Below, piece by piece: positions 42,785 through 51,609 of a stretch of DNA of 64,000 nucleotides. Position 1 is the first letter of the stretch. Each line of letters starts with the position of its first letter. The stretch lies in contig NZ_JAOANW010000006.1 of NCBI RefSeq assembly GCF_026162365.1, positions 186,001-250,000 on the forward strand, written 5' to 3'. This stretch comes from Nitratireductor luteus (lineage in GTDB: Bacteria; Pseudomonadota; Alphaproteobacteria; Rhizobiales; Rhizobiaceae). The notes under the pieces were generated by a model. The model worked only from the letters and a program-made list of their open reading frames with translations, was not told where the DNA came from and did no database searches. The translations under genes were made by a program, and so were the position numbers.

Positions 42785-43153
42785 GGCGTGATGAGTTCAG
42801 GATGGACCAAAACGCATCTGCCATCATCAACTCTGTTTTGCGAACCCGCCCTGATTCTGGCGTTGAGGATGACGACTATCTCGCGAACGAGGGCGGCGAC
42901 GGGTACCCACTTCCGTCATCCCGGCCGACCGCAGGGAGAGCCGGGACCCATTGGGTTAGCGCCGCCGGTCTCCGCAGAAGAAGCTGTCGGTGCTGAAGTG
43001 CGCCGGGGCCAGGGCCGGGCTCTGTGCGGTTCTTCCAATGGGTCCCGGCTCTCCCTGCGGGCTATGGCGAGTCAGGTGCACCTTGGCCCTACAAAAGCAT
43101 CCACGAGCTTCTTCAGAGTTGATGATGGCAGGCGTGCTCGATCCGTCCTGAAT
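42785..43153. other. Intergenic region between convergent urtE and uxuB
   Basis: A 369-base gap without a gene. Its centre is occupied by a long inverted repeat (42929-43060), described separately. The flanks hold nothing I recognise. Short open frames crossing it lack ribosome sites. Confidence 0.6.
42929..43060. repeat. Inverted repeat element with perfect 26-base arms
   Basis: The arm 42929-42954 is the exact reverse complement of 43035-43060; the 80 bases between them are GC-rich. The element lies between convergent genes, where it could act as a bidirectional terminator. The arm sequence, including CCGGGACCCATTGG, resembles dispersed palindromic elements often found in rhizobial intergenic DNA, but copy number cannot be judged from one window. 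Confidence 0.75.
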
Positions 43154-44611
43154 CTATCCCGCGATCCCCTCCGCGCATTTCCGAGCTCCATCGTTTATCA
43201 GCGCGGCGTACGCCTCCTTCAGCGGACCGGTGAAACGCGTGTCAGCGGCAAGGGTGGCCGGGAATATCTCGCGAACGGAAAGCAGCGCTTCCACCTTTGC
43301 ATCCGGGCCGTCCGCACCGTCGCTCAACTGCTTGAGCCGGTCGGCCAGAGGATCGCGCACGTCGATGGCCGCGCCCTTCTCGTCGATGCCGCCGACATAG
43401 CGCATCCATGCGGCGACCGCGAGAATGAGGCCGGCGCTTGGGCGCCTGGCTTCGATATTCTCGCTTATCGTGCCCAGAACGCGCTGCGGCAGTTTCTGCG
43501 AGCCGTCCATCGCGATCTGCCCGGTGCGGTGACGGATTGCCGGATTGGCGTAGCGGGTGAAAAGCGCCTGCGTGTAGGCCGTAAGGTCCACCCCTTCCGG
43601 CGGCGTCAGCGAGGGAATGATCTCCTGCTGCCACAGGTGCGTGACAAAGTCGGCGAATACCGGATCCGCCACCGTCTCGGCGATGGTCTCGTGGCCGGCC
43701 AGATAGCCCAGATAGGCAAGCGAGGAATGGGTGCCGTTGAGGCAGCGCAGCTTCATGTGCTCGAAAGGCGCCACGTCCTTGACGATCTCGACGCCGACCG
43801 CCTCAAGGTCCGGCCGGTCTCCATCGACGAAATTGTCCTCGATGACCCATTGCCGGAATGGCTCGTGCATGACGGGAGAAAGGTCGAGCATGCCCGTTTC
43901 CTCGGCCAGCCTCTTGATATCCTCGTCTTTCGTCGCCGGCACGATGCGGTCGACCATGGTCGAAGGGAAAGCGCCCTCCTCCGCGATCCAGCTCCGAAGC
44001 GCCGGGTCGATCAGCTCCGCGAGTTCCAGCACGATGCCGCGCAGCATCCTGCCATTGTCCGGCAGATTATCGCAGCAAAGCACGGTGAAGGGCCTCAGCC
44101 CCGCCTGCCGGCGCCGCGCCAGCGCCCGCACGAGGAACCCGGGCGCCGACCGCGGCTCGTCCGGGTTCTGGAGGTCGTGGACGATGTCCGGATGGTCGCG
44201 GTTCAATCCTCCCGTGGCAGGCTCGTGGCAATAGCCCTTTTCGGTAACCGTCAGCGATACGATGCGGATGGCGGCATCGCTCATGGCTGCCAGCACCGCC
44301 TCCGGCTCTTCCCTGGCAACCAGCACATCGCGCACGATCTCGACGACCCGTCGTGTTTGGTCCTCGGGGCCAAGCTCCACCGCCGTGTACACAAAGTCCT
44401 GCGGGGCGAGCGCGTCACGCTGGGCCGGGCGCACCAGGCTGACGCCGATGATGCCCCAGTCGCCGCCGGACTGCCGCATCGCCTCTTCGATATACAGCGC
44501 CCCATGGGCGCGGAAGAAAGCGCCCAGCCCCAGATGTACGATGCCTGGCCGGGGTCGCTCCCCGAGCGGACTTGAAAGACGCGGCGGGTTAGCGGGCAAG
44601 CCAGCCTCCAT
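43154..44611 (-). CDS. uxuB: Mannitol dehydrogenase-family fructuronate reductase UxuB-like
   Basis: A 485-residue long-chain polyol dehydrogenase. The N-terminal Rossmann motif is PGIVHLGLGAFFRAHGALYIEEAM, then TVTEKGYCH and FTVLCCDNLPDNGRMLRGIVLELA. The catalytic block is FPSTMVDRIVPAT..., with the conserved Lys in HMKLRCLNGTHSSLAYLGYLAG. The family includes mannitol dehydrogenase, tagaturonate reductase and fructuronate reductase. The uronate operon favours D-fructuronate to D-mannonate. ATG 44611 overlaps kduD by 23 bases; other starts up to 44638 are possible. It is the last gene of the operon, ending near the inverted-repeat element. Confidence 0.87.
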   Translation of the reverse strand: MEAGLPANPPRLSSPLGERPRPGIVHLGLGAFFRAHGALYIEEAMRQSGGDWGIIGVSLVRPAQRDALAPQDFVYTAVELGPEDQTRRVVEIVRDVLVAREEPEAVLAAMSDAAIRIVSLTVTEKGYCHEPATGGLNRDHPDIVHDLQNPDEPRSAPGFLVRALARRRQAGLRPFTVLCCDNLPDNGRMLRGIVLELAELIDPALRSWIAEEGAFPSTMVDRIVPATKDEDIKRLAEETGMLDLSPVMHEPFRQWVIEDNFVDGDRPDLEAVGVEIVKDVAPFEHMKLRCLNGTHSSLAYLGYLAGHETIAETVADPVFADFVTHLWQQEIIPSLTPPEGVDLTAYTQALFTRYANPAIRHRTGQIAMDGSQKLPQRVLGTISENIEARRPSAGLILAVAAWMRYVGGIDEKGAAIDVRDPLADRLKQLSDGADGPDAKVEALLSVREIFPATLAADTRFTGPLKEAYAALINDGARKCAEGIAG

Positions 44612-45332
44612 CGACATTGAGGAACGCACCATGCACATATTTGGCGGCCGGCGAGGTCAGGTAGACGGCCGTGCCGCCGATATCGTCGGGTTCGCCCCAG
44701 CGGCCGGCGGGAATGCGGTCGAGGATGGCCCGCGCGCGATCGGGATCGTTACGCAGGGCCTCGGTGTTGTTGGTGGCGATATAGCCGGGCGCTATGGCGT
44801 TCACATTGATGCCCTTCGCCGCCCACTCATTGGCCAGCAGCCGCGTGAGACCCGCCACGCCATGTTTGGACGCCGTATAGGCCGGCACGCGAATACCGCC
44901 CTGAAACGAGAGCAGCGAGGCGATATTGACGATTGCGCCGCCCGCACCACGGGCGAACGCTGCCCTGGCGAAAGCCTGACACATGAAGAACACCGCCTTC
45001 AGGTTGACGTCCATGACGTCGTCCCAATCGGCCTCGGTATAATCGACGGCGTCGGCGCGACGGATGATGCCGGCGTTGTTCACCAGAATGTCGATCGGCC
45101 CTTCCTGCTCGAATATCTTTCCTCCCGCCATCGGGTCGGACAAGTCCAGATGCAGACTGCGCGCCTTGCCGCCACCCTTCTCGATCTCGGCCACCGTGTC
45201 CTCGCACGAGGAACGCCCGGCGCAGATCACCTCGGCGCCGGCCTCGGCCATGCAGCGCGCAATCGAGCGGCCGATGCCCGTATTGGCGCCGGTCACCAGC
45301 GCCGTCTTTCCCTTGAGCGAGAAAATCCGCAT
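44589..45332 (-). CDS. kduD: 2-dehydro-3-deoxy-D-gluconate 5-dehydrogenase KduD
   Basis: A 247-residue SDR. The cofactor motif is TGANTGIG, then NNAGIIRRADAVDYTEADWDDVMDVNLKAVFF. The catalytic Ser/Tyr/Lys lie in NIASLLSFQGGIRVPAYTASKHGVAGLTRLLANEWAAKGINVNAIAPGYIATNNTEALR, the diagnostic KduD sequence. It reduces 2,5-diketo-3-deoxygluconate to 2-keto-3-deoxygluconate with NADH. Its ATG overlaps the kduI stop as TGATG. Confidence 0.96.
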   Translation of the reverse strand: MRIFSLKGKTALVTGANTGIGRSIARCMAEAGAEVICAGRSSCEDTVAEIEKGGGKARSLHLDLSDPMAGGKIFEQEGPIDILVNNAGIIRRADAVDYTEADWDDVMDVNLKAVFFMCQAFARAAFARGAGGAIVNIASLLSFQGGIRVPAYTASKHGVAGLTRLLANEWAAKGINVNAIAPGYIATNNTEALRNDPDRARAILDRIPAGRWGEPDDIGGTAVYLTSPAAKYVHGAFLNVDGGWLAR

Positions 45333-46153
45333 CAGCGCATTTCTCCCATGCCGACCATCTCGACGTCCTTGTAGTTCACATTATCGCCAGCCATCGCCCA
45401 GATGAAAGTATAAGAAGCCGTTCCGGCCCCGGAATGGATCGACCACGGCGGCGAGATCGCCCCTTCCTCGTTGCGCACGATCATATGCCGCGTCTGGGTT
45501 GGCTCGCCCATCAGATGAACGGCCATCTGGTCCTCCGGCAGGTCGACATAGAGATAGGCTTCCATGCGCCTGTCATGCACATGGGCCGGCATCGTGTTCC
45601 AGACGGAGCCGTTGTGGAGCTTCGTCATGCCGACCACGAGCTGGCAGGACTCCATCACTTCGGGATGCACGAACTGGTGGATCGTGCGCTCGTTGGAGGT
45701 GGCCTGCGAGCCAAGGTCGATGCGCGCCGCCTCGTCGATCTTGATGAGGCGCGAGGGATAGGTCTTGTGAGCCGGCGCCGAGAGGATGTAGAAGCGCCCG
45801 CCGCCCGAAAAGGTGACGGGTCCCGACCCCATGCCCAGATAGAGCATGTCGCCCTTGGCCATGGCGTAGTCCGAGCCCGCCCGCACGACCCCTTCGTCGC
45901 CGATATTGACCACGACCATCTCCCGCCGCGCCAGGATGGTGTCGGTGCCACACTGCGGCACCTCGTCAAGCACGAGGTCCTTGCCGGCGGGCACCGCGCC
46001 GCCGACGATCATGCGGTCGTAATGGGTATAGATCAGCTTGATTTCGCCGTCGGCGAAGATGCCGCCCACATGGAAATTCCGACGCAGCGCTTCGGTGTCG
46101 AAGCCGCGCGCGGTCGCGGGGTCGATGGCATGACGGGTCTCGACGGAAAGCAT
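45332..46153 (-). CDS. kduI: 5-dehydro-4-deoxy-D-glucuronate isomerase KduI
   Basis: A 273-residue cupin-fold isomerase. Family segments are FHVGGIFADGEIKLIYTHYDRMIVGGAVPAG, NIGDEGVVRAGSDYAMAKGDMLYLGMGS and the zinc-binding region TMPAHVHDRRMEAYLYVDLPEDQMAVHLMGEPTQTRHMIVRNEEGAISPPWSIHSGAG. It converts the linear ketouronate made from unsaturated galacturonate to 2,5-diketo-3-deoxygluconate. GAGGAG lies ahead of the ATG. Between kdgF and kduD in the operon, exactly in pathway order. Confidence 0.96.
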   Translation of the reverse strand: MLSVETRHAIDPATARGFDTEALRRNFHVGGIFADGEIKLIYTHYDRMIVGGAVPAGKDLVLDEVPQCGTDTILARREMVVVNIGDEGVVRAGSDYAMAKGDMLYLGMGSGPVTFSGGGRFYILSAPAHKTYPSRLIKIDEAARIDLGSQATSNERTIHQFVHPEVMESCQLVVGMTKLHNGSVWNTMPAHVHDRRMEAYLYVDLPEDQMAVHLMGEPTQTRHMIVRNEEGAISPPWSIHSGAGTASYTFIWAMAGDNVNYKDVEMVGMGEMR

Positions 46154-46173
46154 GTTCTTCTCCTCGTGATTCA

Positions 46174-46497
46174 CTACAGAAAGTCGTCGCGGCGGGGGGT
46201 GAAGCTGTCGACCAGCACGCCCGGCTCCAGCGCCCGGCAACCATGTTCGGCGCCGGAGGGAACGACGAAGGAATCGCCCGGTCCCACCTCGAAGGTCTCG
46301 CCGGCGATGGTGAACTCGAACCGGCCGGACTGCACATAGGTCGCCTGTACATGCGGATGGCTGTGCAGCGCGCCGACGCCGCCTTCCGCGAACGCGAATT
46401 CCACCACCATCAGCTCCGGACTGTCGGACAGCACCCGGCGCGTGACGTTGCCGCTGGCGTCGGTGGCGGGAAACGCCCGCAAATATGCATTGGTCAT
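46174..46497 (-). CDS. kdgF: Cupin protein KdgF, unsaturated uronate linearisation
   Basis: A 107-residue single-domain cupin. The metal-site motif GALHSHPHVQATYVQSGRFEFTI has His45/47/49 and Gln51, with His85 further on (PSGAEHGC). The end PGVLVDSFTPRRDDFL is typical of KdgF. KdgF catalyses opening of 4,5-unsaturated galacturonate to the linear keto form, the step before KduI. ATG 46497 has GGAG upstream; it starts 11 bases after the TRAP permease stop, in the same operon. The long frame continuing upstream is a shadow of that permease gene. Confidence 0.92.
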   Translation of the reverse strand: MTNAYLRAFPATDASGNVTRRVLSDSPELMVVEFAFAEGGVGALHSHPHVQATYVQSGRFEFTIAGETFEVGPGDSFVVPSGAEHGCRALEPGVLVDSFTPRRDDFL

Positions 46498-46508
46498 TTT
46501 CGTCTCCG

Positions 46509-47789
46509 TTAGCGGAAAAGCTGCGGCAGCCACAGCGACAGCGCCGGCACATAGGTGACCAGCAGCAAGGTCGCGATCGCGGCCAGGTAGAACGGCCAGA
46601 TCGTGCGCACCACCTGCCAGACCGGTATCTGGCCGACCGCGCACCCGACGAACAGCACCGCGCCGACCGGCGGCGTGCACAGGCCGATGCCCAGATTGAG
46701 GATCATGATGATGCCGAAATGAACCGGATCGACCCCGAACGCCATGGCCACGGGCAGGAAGATCGGCGTGGTGATGACGATCAGTGGCGACATGTCCATG
46801 AACGTGCCCAGTATCAGCAGCACGATATTGATCATCAGGAGGATGATCAGCGGGTTTTCCGACACGCCCTGCAGGAATGCCACCAGCGAGGCAGGCACGC
46901 GCAGGAAGGCGAGCAGCCAGCCGAACGCCGCCGCGCAGCCGATGACCAGCAGCACCATCGCCGTGGTGCGCACGGCGGCGAATGTCGCCTCGACGAAAGC
47001 CGCCCAGGACAGTGAGCGGTAAGCGAGCACCGTCACCAGCAGCGCATAGACGACCGCGACGCAGGAGCTTTCCGAAGCGGTGAAGACGCCCGAGCGCACG
47101 CCGCCGAAGATGATGGCGATGAGGATGAGCCCCGGCACCGCCGAAACGAACAGCGAGCCCATGATGCGGAAGCCGGGGAACGGGTCGGTGGGATAGCCCC
47201 GGCGCTTGGCGACGAACCAGGCCGCGATCATCAGCGACAGCGCCAGGATCAGCCCCGGTATGATGCCGGCGGTGAAGAGGTCGGCGATCGAGATGCGCCC
47301 GCCGCCGGAAATCGAATAGATGATCAGATTGTGCGACGGTGGTAGCATCAACGCGATGATCGACGAGACGACGGTGACGTTGACCGCATAGTCGACGTCG
47401 TAGCCCTTGTCCTTCATCTGCGGGATCATCAGCCCGCCGATGGCCGAGGCATCCGCCGCCGCGGAGCCGGAAACCCCGCCGAACAGTACTGAGGCGACGA
47501 TGTTGACCTGGCCGAGGCCGCCTCGAAAGCTGCCGACCCAGGAGCCGGCCAGCGCCACCAGACGGCGGGCGATGTCGCCGCGCACCATCAGCACGCCGGC
47601 ATAGATGAAGAAGGGGATAGCCATCAGCGCGAAGACGGAGACGCCCGAATTCAGGCGCTGGAACACGATCAGCGGCGGCATGCCCATATAGAGCGCGGTC
47701 GCAAGGGAGGAGACGCCCAGGCAGAAGGCGACCGGCGTTCCGATAAGCAGCAGGAACACGAATGTCCCGAAGAGAATATAGATTTCCAC
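46509..47789 (-). CDS. TRAP transporter large permease (DctM family)
   Basis: A 426-residue membrane protein with about twelve hydrophobic segments. Family signatures are IGTPVAFCLGVSSLATALYMG, NIVASVLFGGVSGSAAADASAIGGLMIPQMKDKGYD, ALMLPPSHNLIIYS and MDMSPLIVITTPIFLPVAMAFGVDPVHFGIIMILNLGIGLCTPPVGAVLFV. It uses the ion gradient to import a carboxylated substrate bound by the DctP protein. Here a hexuronate or unsaturated uronate is expected from the surrounding genes. It starts 5 bases after the small permease gene. Confidence 0.94.
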   Translation of the reverse strand: MEIYILFGTFVFLLLIGTPVAFCLGVSSLATALYMGMPPLIVFQRLNSGVSVFALMAIPFFIYAGVLMVRGDIARRLVALAGSWVGSFRGGLGQVNIVASVLFGGVSGSAAADASAIGGLMIPQMKDKGYDVDYAVNVTVVSSIIALMLPPSHNLIIYSISGGGRISIADLFTAGIIPGLILALSLMIAAWFVAKRRGYPTDPFPGFRIMGSLFVSAVPGLILIAIIFGGVRSGVFTASESSCVAVVYALLVTVLAYRSLSWAAFVEATFAAVRTTAMVLLVIGCAAAFGWLLAFLRVPASLVAFLQGVSENPLIILLMINIVLLILGTFMDMSPLIVITTPIFLPVAMAFGVDPVHFGIIMILNLGIGLCTPPVGAVLFVGCAVGQIPVWQVVRTIWPFYLAAIATLLLVTYVPALSLWLPQLFR

Positions 47790-47794
47790 GGGCC

Positions 47795-48307
47795 CTAATC
47801 CTTTGGCAGTTCGGTTTCGCCAAAATGCGCGGTAGGAAGACCGGCCATGCGCCGGGCGATGCGCTCAGTCGAGAAGATGACGATCAGCACCCCGCCGCAC
47901 GACAGCGCGATCAGCGACACGCCGTCCGGCAGGCCGAGCGAGGGCATGGTGGAATCCCATGTCTTCATCGCAAGGTCCGCTCCGTACCAGGCCATGCCGA
48001 AGCCGAAGCCCGCGACGACAAGGTCCGAGACCGTCCGCAGCACCGACTTCACCTTCAAGGGGATGACGTAAAGCAGAACGTCGAAGCTCAGATGATATCC
48101 TTCGCGGATGCCCACGGCGGCGCCGAGAAAGATGAACCAGCCCATCAGCAGCAGCGATGCCGGTTCCGTCCAGGTCGGGCTGTTGTTGAGCACGAAACGC
48201 CCGAACACCTGCCAGGCGATGAAGGCGGTCATCAGCACCAGGCCCGACGCCGATATCCAAAGCGAGATCCGCGAGACGACGCCCAGCACGCGCGCCACTT
48301 TCAACAT
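47795..48307 (-). CDS. TRAP transporter small permease (DctQ family)
   Basis: A 170-residue protein with four membrane helices (LGVVSRISLWISASGLVLMTAFIAWQVFGRFVLN; ASLLLMGWFIFLGAAVGIREGYHLSFD; VLRTVSDLVVAGFGFGMAWYGADL; LIALSCGGVLIVIFSTERI). The E-x-A-S-L-L-L-M-x-W segment is a DctQ hallmark. Start ATG 48307 is preferred; the frame also has an ATG at 48379, but that would place the preceding hairpin inside coding sequence. It lies between the SBP and the large permease. Confidence 0.9.
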   Translation of the reverse strand: MLKVARVLGVVSRISLWISASGLVLMTAFIAWQVFGRFVLNNSPTWTEPASLLLMGWFIFLGAAVGIREGYHLSFDVLLYVIPLKVKSVLRTVSDLVVAGFGFGMAWYGADLAMKTWDSTMPSLGLPDGVSLIALSCGGVLIVIFSTERIARRMAGLPTAHFGETELPKD

Positions 48308-48348
48308 TCTTGCCTGCAAGATGCCGCTCCTGAGAAACCGATCGGAAG

Positions 48349-48377
48349 GCCGTGGCGCGGAAGATCCGCGCCACGGC
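48349..48377 (-). promoter_or_regulatory. Perfect 12-base-pair hairpin between TRAP SBP and DctQ genes, with an adjacent palindrome
   Basis: The arms 48349-48360 and 48366-48377 are exact inverses with a 5-base loop, 25 bases after the SBP stop (minus strand). Between them and the stop lies a second element, TCAGATCATGATCTGA (48383-48398), a perfect 16-base palindrome. Neither is followed by a T-run. This suggests 3'-end protection of the SBP message or processing within the operon. Confidence 0.6.
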
Positions 48378-48401
48378 ATGGGTCAGATCATGATCTGAAG
48401 A

Positions 48402-49391
48402 TTATTCGACGGCGCGGATGCGCTCGACGAGGTCCTTCAGCTTGTCGCTGGTGACATGCTTTTCATAGACCGGTCCCATTGCTTCGATGAAGGGCGTCTT
48501 GTCGATGCCGGAGATGATCTCGACGCCCGCCTCGCGAACCTTGGCTTCCGATGCGGCTTCCCGCTCGGCCCAGAGCTTGCGCATGTAGGGCACCGATTCC
48601 TTCGCCGCCTGGCGCAGGATTTCCTGATCTTCCGGCGACAGCTTGTCCCAGCTCGTCTTCGAGATGACGAGCACTTCCGGCACGATCAGGTGCTCATCGA
48701 GCGTGTAGTAGCCCGCGACCTCGAAATGGCCCGAAGATTCGAAGGACGGCCAGTTGTTTTCCGCACCGTCGATGACGCCTGTCTGGATCGAGGAGTAGAC
48801 CTCGCCATAGGGCATCGGCGTGGCGTTGGCCCCCAGCGCGTCGACCATGTCGACGAACAGATCCGACTGCATGACGCGGAACTTCATTCCGGCCAGGTCC
48901 TCCTTGGAGGTGATCGGCTTCTTCGAGTTGTAGAAGGAGCGTGCGCCGCCATCGTAGAAGGCAAGGCCGATAAGGCCGTGCTCCTCGAAGGCGTCGAGGA
49001 TGTCCTGACCGATCTCGCCGTCCATCACCTTGTGCATGTGCTCGACGGAACGGAAGATATAGGGCAGCGAGGGGACGCGGGTTTCCTCGATCAGATTGTT
49101 GAAGGGGCCCAAGCTTACGCGGTTCATGTCGATGACACCGAAGCGCGTCTGCTCGATCGTATCCTTTTCCTCGCCGAGCTGAGCCGAATGGAACACCTCG
49201 ATGCCGATGCGGCCATCGGTGCGCTCCTCGACGAGCTTGCCCATATATTTGACCGCCTCGACGGTCGGATAGCCATCCGGATGCGTGTCCGAGGACCGCA
49301 GCACGAGATCGGCGGCATGGGCCGAGATCGACAGAACGGCGAGTGCCGCGCCGGAGATCAGGGCCTTTTTAAGCGTTTTCAAACCAACCAT
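48402..49391 (-). CDS. TRAP transporter periplasmic solute-binding protein (DctP family), uronate type
   Basis: A 329-residue binding protein. The start ATG 49391 has GGGAGGAAA upstream; the signal peptide is about residues 1-26 (ending SISAHA). Family segments are [122 protein letters not shown], the last containing the Arg that clamps the substrate carboxylate. Relatives of this type bind galacturonate or glucuronate; the operon supports this. Confidence 0.94.
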   Translation of the reverse strand: MVGLKTLKKALISGAALAVLSISAHAADLVLRSSDTHPDGYPTVEAVKYMGKLVEERTDGRIGIEVFHSAQLGEEKDTIEQTRFGVIDMNRVSLGPFNNLIEETRVPSLPYIFRSVEHMHKVMDGEIGQDILDAFEEHGLIGLAFYDGGARSFYNSKKPITSKEDLAGMKFRVMQSDLFVDMVDALGANATPMPYGEVYSSIQTGVIDGAENNWPSFESSGHFEVAGYYTLDEHLIVPEVLVISKTSWDKLSPEDQEILRQAAKESVPYMRKLWAEREAASEAKVREAGVEIISGIDKTPFIEAMGPVYEKHVTSDKLKDLVERIRAVE

Positions 49392-49413
49392 TATTTCCTC
49401 CCTGGTTGTGGCT

Positions 49414-50820
49414 TCATAGCCGGTAAGCCTGCTTGGCAAGCCTGTAAGCGAGGTCGTGGGCGACCTCCCCTGCCTCTTCCAGGCCGAGCCGCCCTTCGGC
49501 GACCAGCGTGGCGAGGTAAGCACAGTCGACCCGCCGTGCCACGTCGTGGCGGGCGGGTATCGAACAAAAGGCGCGTGTGTCGTCGTTGAAACCGACAGTA
49601 TTGTAGAAGCCCGCGGTTTCGGTCGTCATCTCCCGGTAGCGGCGCATGCCTTCCGGGCTGTCGAAGAACCACCAGGCAGGGCCGAGCTTCAAGGCCGGAT
49701 AGACGCCGGCCAGCGGCGCCAGTTCGCGCGCATAGGAAGTCTCGTCCAGCGTGAAGACGATGACCGTCAGCCCAGGCTCCGTGCCGACGGCATCCAGCAG
49801 CGGCTTGAGCGCGCGCACGTAATCCGTGCGGGTGGGAATGTCGAAACCCTTGTCACGGCCATAGCGCGCCATCATGGCGGCGGAATGGTTACGGAAGGAG
49901 CCGGGATGAATCTGCATGACAAGCCCGTCGTCCAGGCTCATCCGCGCCATCTCGGTCAGCATATGCCCGCGAAAGGCATCCGCTTCGTCGGGGGTGCATT
50001 CGTCGGCAAGCGCCTTGGCGAATAACCGCGCCGCCTCCTGCGCGGAAAGGTTCTCCGTGCGTGCTGTCGCATGGCCATGATCAGTGCTGGTCGCGCCGTA
50101 CTGCTTGAAGAAGGCGCGCCGCTTGCGATGGGCTTCGAGATAGCCGTCCCAGCTTGAGGTGTCGCAACCGGTCAACTCGCCGAAACGGGCGACATTGGCG
50201 GCAAATCCCTCGAATTCGGGATCGACGACGGCGTCCGGCCTGTAGGCCGTCACCACCTTCCCGCTCCAGCCGGACTGCCGGATCATGTGGTGCCAGCGCA
50301 GATCGTCGAGCGGGCTTTCCGTGGTGGCGATCGCCTCGATATTGAAGCGCTCGAAAAGGGCGCGCGGACGGAACTCCGGCCTCTTGAGGCAGGCATCGAT
50401 ATGCTCGTAATAATAATCGGCCGTCTTTGCCGAAAGCGGGACGTCCAGGCCGAATACTTCCTGAAAGGAGTGGTCCAGCCACAGGCGGCTGGGCGTGCCG
50501 CGAAACAGATGATAGTTCTGCGCGAAAAGCCGCCAGATCTTGCGCCCGTCGGTCTCGCCGACGCTGCCGTCGGCCCTCGGCACCCCGAGCGCGTCGAGGC
50601 TGATCCCTTGCGAGAACAGCATGCGAAAGACGTAGTGATCGGGCGTCACGAAAAGCCGGGCGGGATCGGGAAAGGCTTCGTCCTCGGCATACCAGCGGGG
50701 ATCGGTATGGCCGTGCGGGCTGACGATAGGGAGCGCCTTGACCTCGTCGTACAGACTCCGCGCCAGGCTACGTGTGCGAGCCTCCGCCGGAAACAGCCTG
50801 CCTTCGTCCAAAAGCGCCAA
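49414..50820 (-). CDS. uxaC: Uronate isomerase UxaC
   Basis: A 468-residue amidohydrolase-fold isomerase converting galacturonate to tagaturonate and glucuronate to fructuronate. The metal-site motif [16 protein letters not shown] is followed by [50 protein letters not shown] and [36 protein letters not shown] chose TTG 50820 as start: GGGGAGGAG lies 7 bases upstream and the resulting N-terminus ([26 protein letters not shown]) matches the family, whereas ATG 50889 would extend into the operator region and overlap the divergent gene. First gene of the uronate operon. Confidence 0.93.
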   Translation of the reverse strand: MALLDEGRLFPAEARTRSLARSLYDEVKALPIVSPHGHTDPRWYAEDEAFPDPARLFVTPDHYVFRMLFSQGISLDALGVPRADGSVGETDGRKIWRLFAQNYHLFRGTPSRLWLDHSFQEVFGLDVPLSAKTADYYYEHIDACLKRPEFRPRALFERFNIEAIATTESPLDDLRWHHMIRQSGWSGKVVTAYRPDAVVDPEFEGFAANVARFGELTGCDTSSWDGYLEAHRKRRAFFKQYGATSTDHGHATARTENLSAQEAARLFAKALADECTPDEADAFRGHMLTEMARMSLDDGLVMQIHPGSFRNHSAAMMARYGRDKGFDIPTRTDYVRALKPLLDAVGTEPGLTVIVFTLDETSYARELAPLAGVYPALKLGPAWWFFDSPEGMRRYREMTTETAGFYNTVGFNDDTRAFCSIPARHDVARRVDCAYLATLVAEGRLGLEEAGEVAHDLAYRLAKQAYRL

Positions 50821-50865
50821 AGCCTTGCTCCTCCCCAGGATTTCCGTGCGGCTTGCGTTAATCTG

Positions 50866-50892
50866 GCAATCTAATATGTTAGTATGCATTGC
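50866..50892. promoter_or_regulatory. Candidate GntR operator between uxaC and its regulator
   Basis: CTAATATGTTAG at 50871-50882 has inverted CTAA/TTAG ends, and GCAAT (50866-50870) and ATTGC (50888-50892) form an outer inverted pair. The site lies between the two divergent translation starts, where binding of the GntR protein could control both directions. Confidence 0.4.
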
Positions 50893-50910
50893 GAGTCAAC
50901 GGAGGCTGAT

Positions 50911-51609
50911 GTGCTCGAACAACTTCCACGCCGCCAGATCGAGGAGTTGCGCGCCCCGTCGGTGACGGATCTCGTTTTCGACACGCTGTACCGGCAGGTG
51001 GTGGAGCTGAAGATCGAGCCGGGCACCAAGCTGTCGGAAGCGGAAGTCTCCAAGCTCATGGGCGTCTCGCGCCAGCCCGTGCGCGATGCCTTCTACCGCC
51101 TGTCGCAGCTCGGTTTCCTGCTGGTGCGTCCGCAACGGGCGACGACGGTGACGCAGATCTCGGTGCGCGCGGTGCATGAGGCGCGGTTCGTGCGCACGGC
51201 GCTGGAGCTGGAAACGGTGCGGGCCGCCGCCGCCCGTCTGGAAAAGCCGCAAATCCAGGAGCTCGACGCGCTCATCGACGAGCAGCGCAAGGCGGTGAAG
51301 GCCGGCGACAAGGTCCTGTTTCACGAGTTGGACGACGACTTCCACAAGCGGATCTGCCATATGTCCGGCCATGGCTACACCTGGAAGCTCATCCGCGACT
51401 ACAAGGCGCATATGGACCGGGTGCGCTATCTCAGCCTTTCCTTCGGAGCGGAACTGGCGCTCAACGACCACATAGCGCTGATGGACGCGTTGCGTGTGCA
51501 TGATGTCGAGGGTGCTGCCACGGTGATCCGCGAGCACCTGTCGCGCATCTCCGGCATCATCGGCCGCATCCGGGAAAGCCACGGGCAGTATTTCCTCGAC
51601 GAGGAATAG
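50911..51609 (+). CDS. GntR/FCD-family regulator of the uronate operon
   Basis: A 232-residue protein. The winged helix covers about residues 15-75 (TDLVFDTLYRQVVELKIEPGTKLSEAEVSKLMGVSRQPVRDAFYRLSQLGFLLVRPQRATTV). The FCD ligand domain follows, with ARFVRTALELETVRAAAA, DDDFHKRICHMSG and the terminal HIALMDALRVHDVEGAATVIREHL segment. GTG 50911 has GGAGG at good spacing and is preferred over ATG 50884, which lies next to the operator candidate. As in ExuR/UxuR-type regulators, a hexuronate or its catabolite is the likely effector. Confidence 0.92.
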   Translation: MLEQLPRRQIEELRAPSVTDLVFDTLYRQVVELKIEPGTKLSEAEVSKLMGVSRQPVRDAFYRLSQLGFLLVRPQRATTVTQISVRAVHEARFVRTALELETVRAAAARLEKPQIQELDALIDEQRKAVKAGDKVLFHELDDDFHKRICHMSGHGYTWKLIRDYKAHMDRVRYLSLSFGAELALNDHIALMDALRVHDVEGAATVIREHLSRISGIIGRIRESHGQYFLDEE

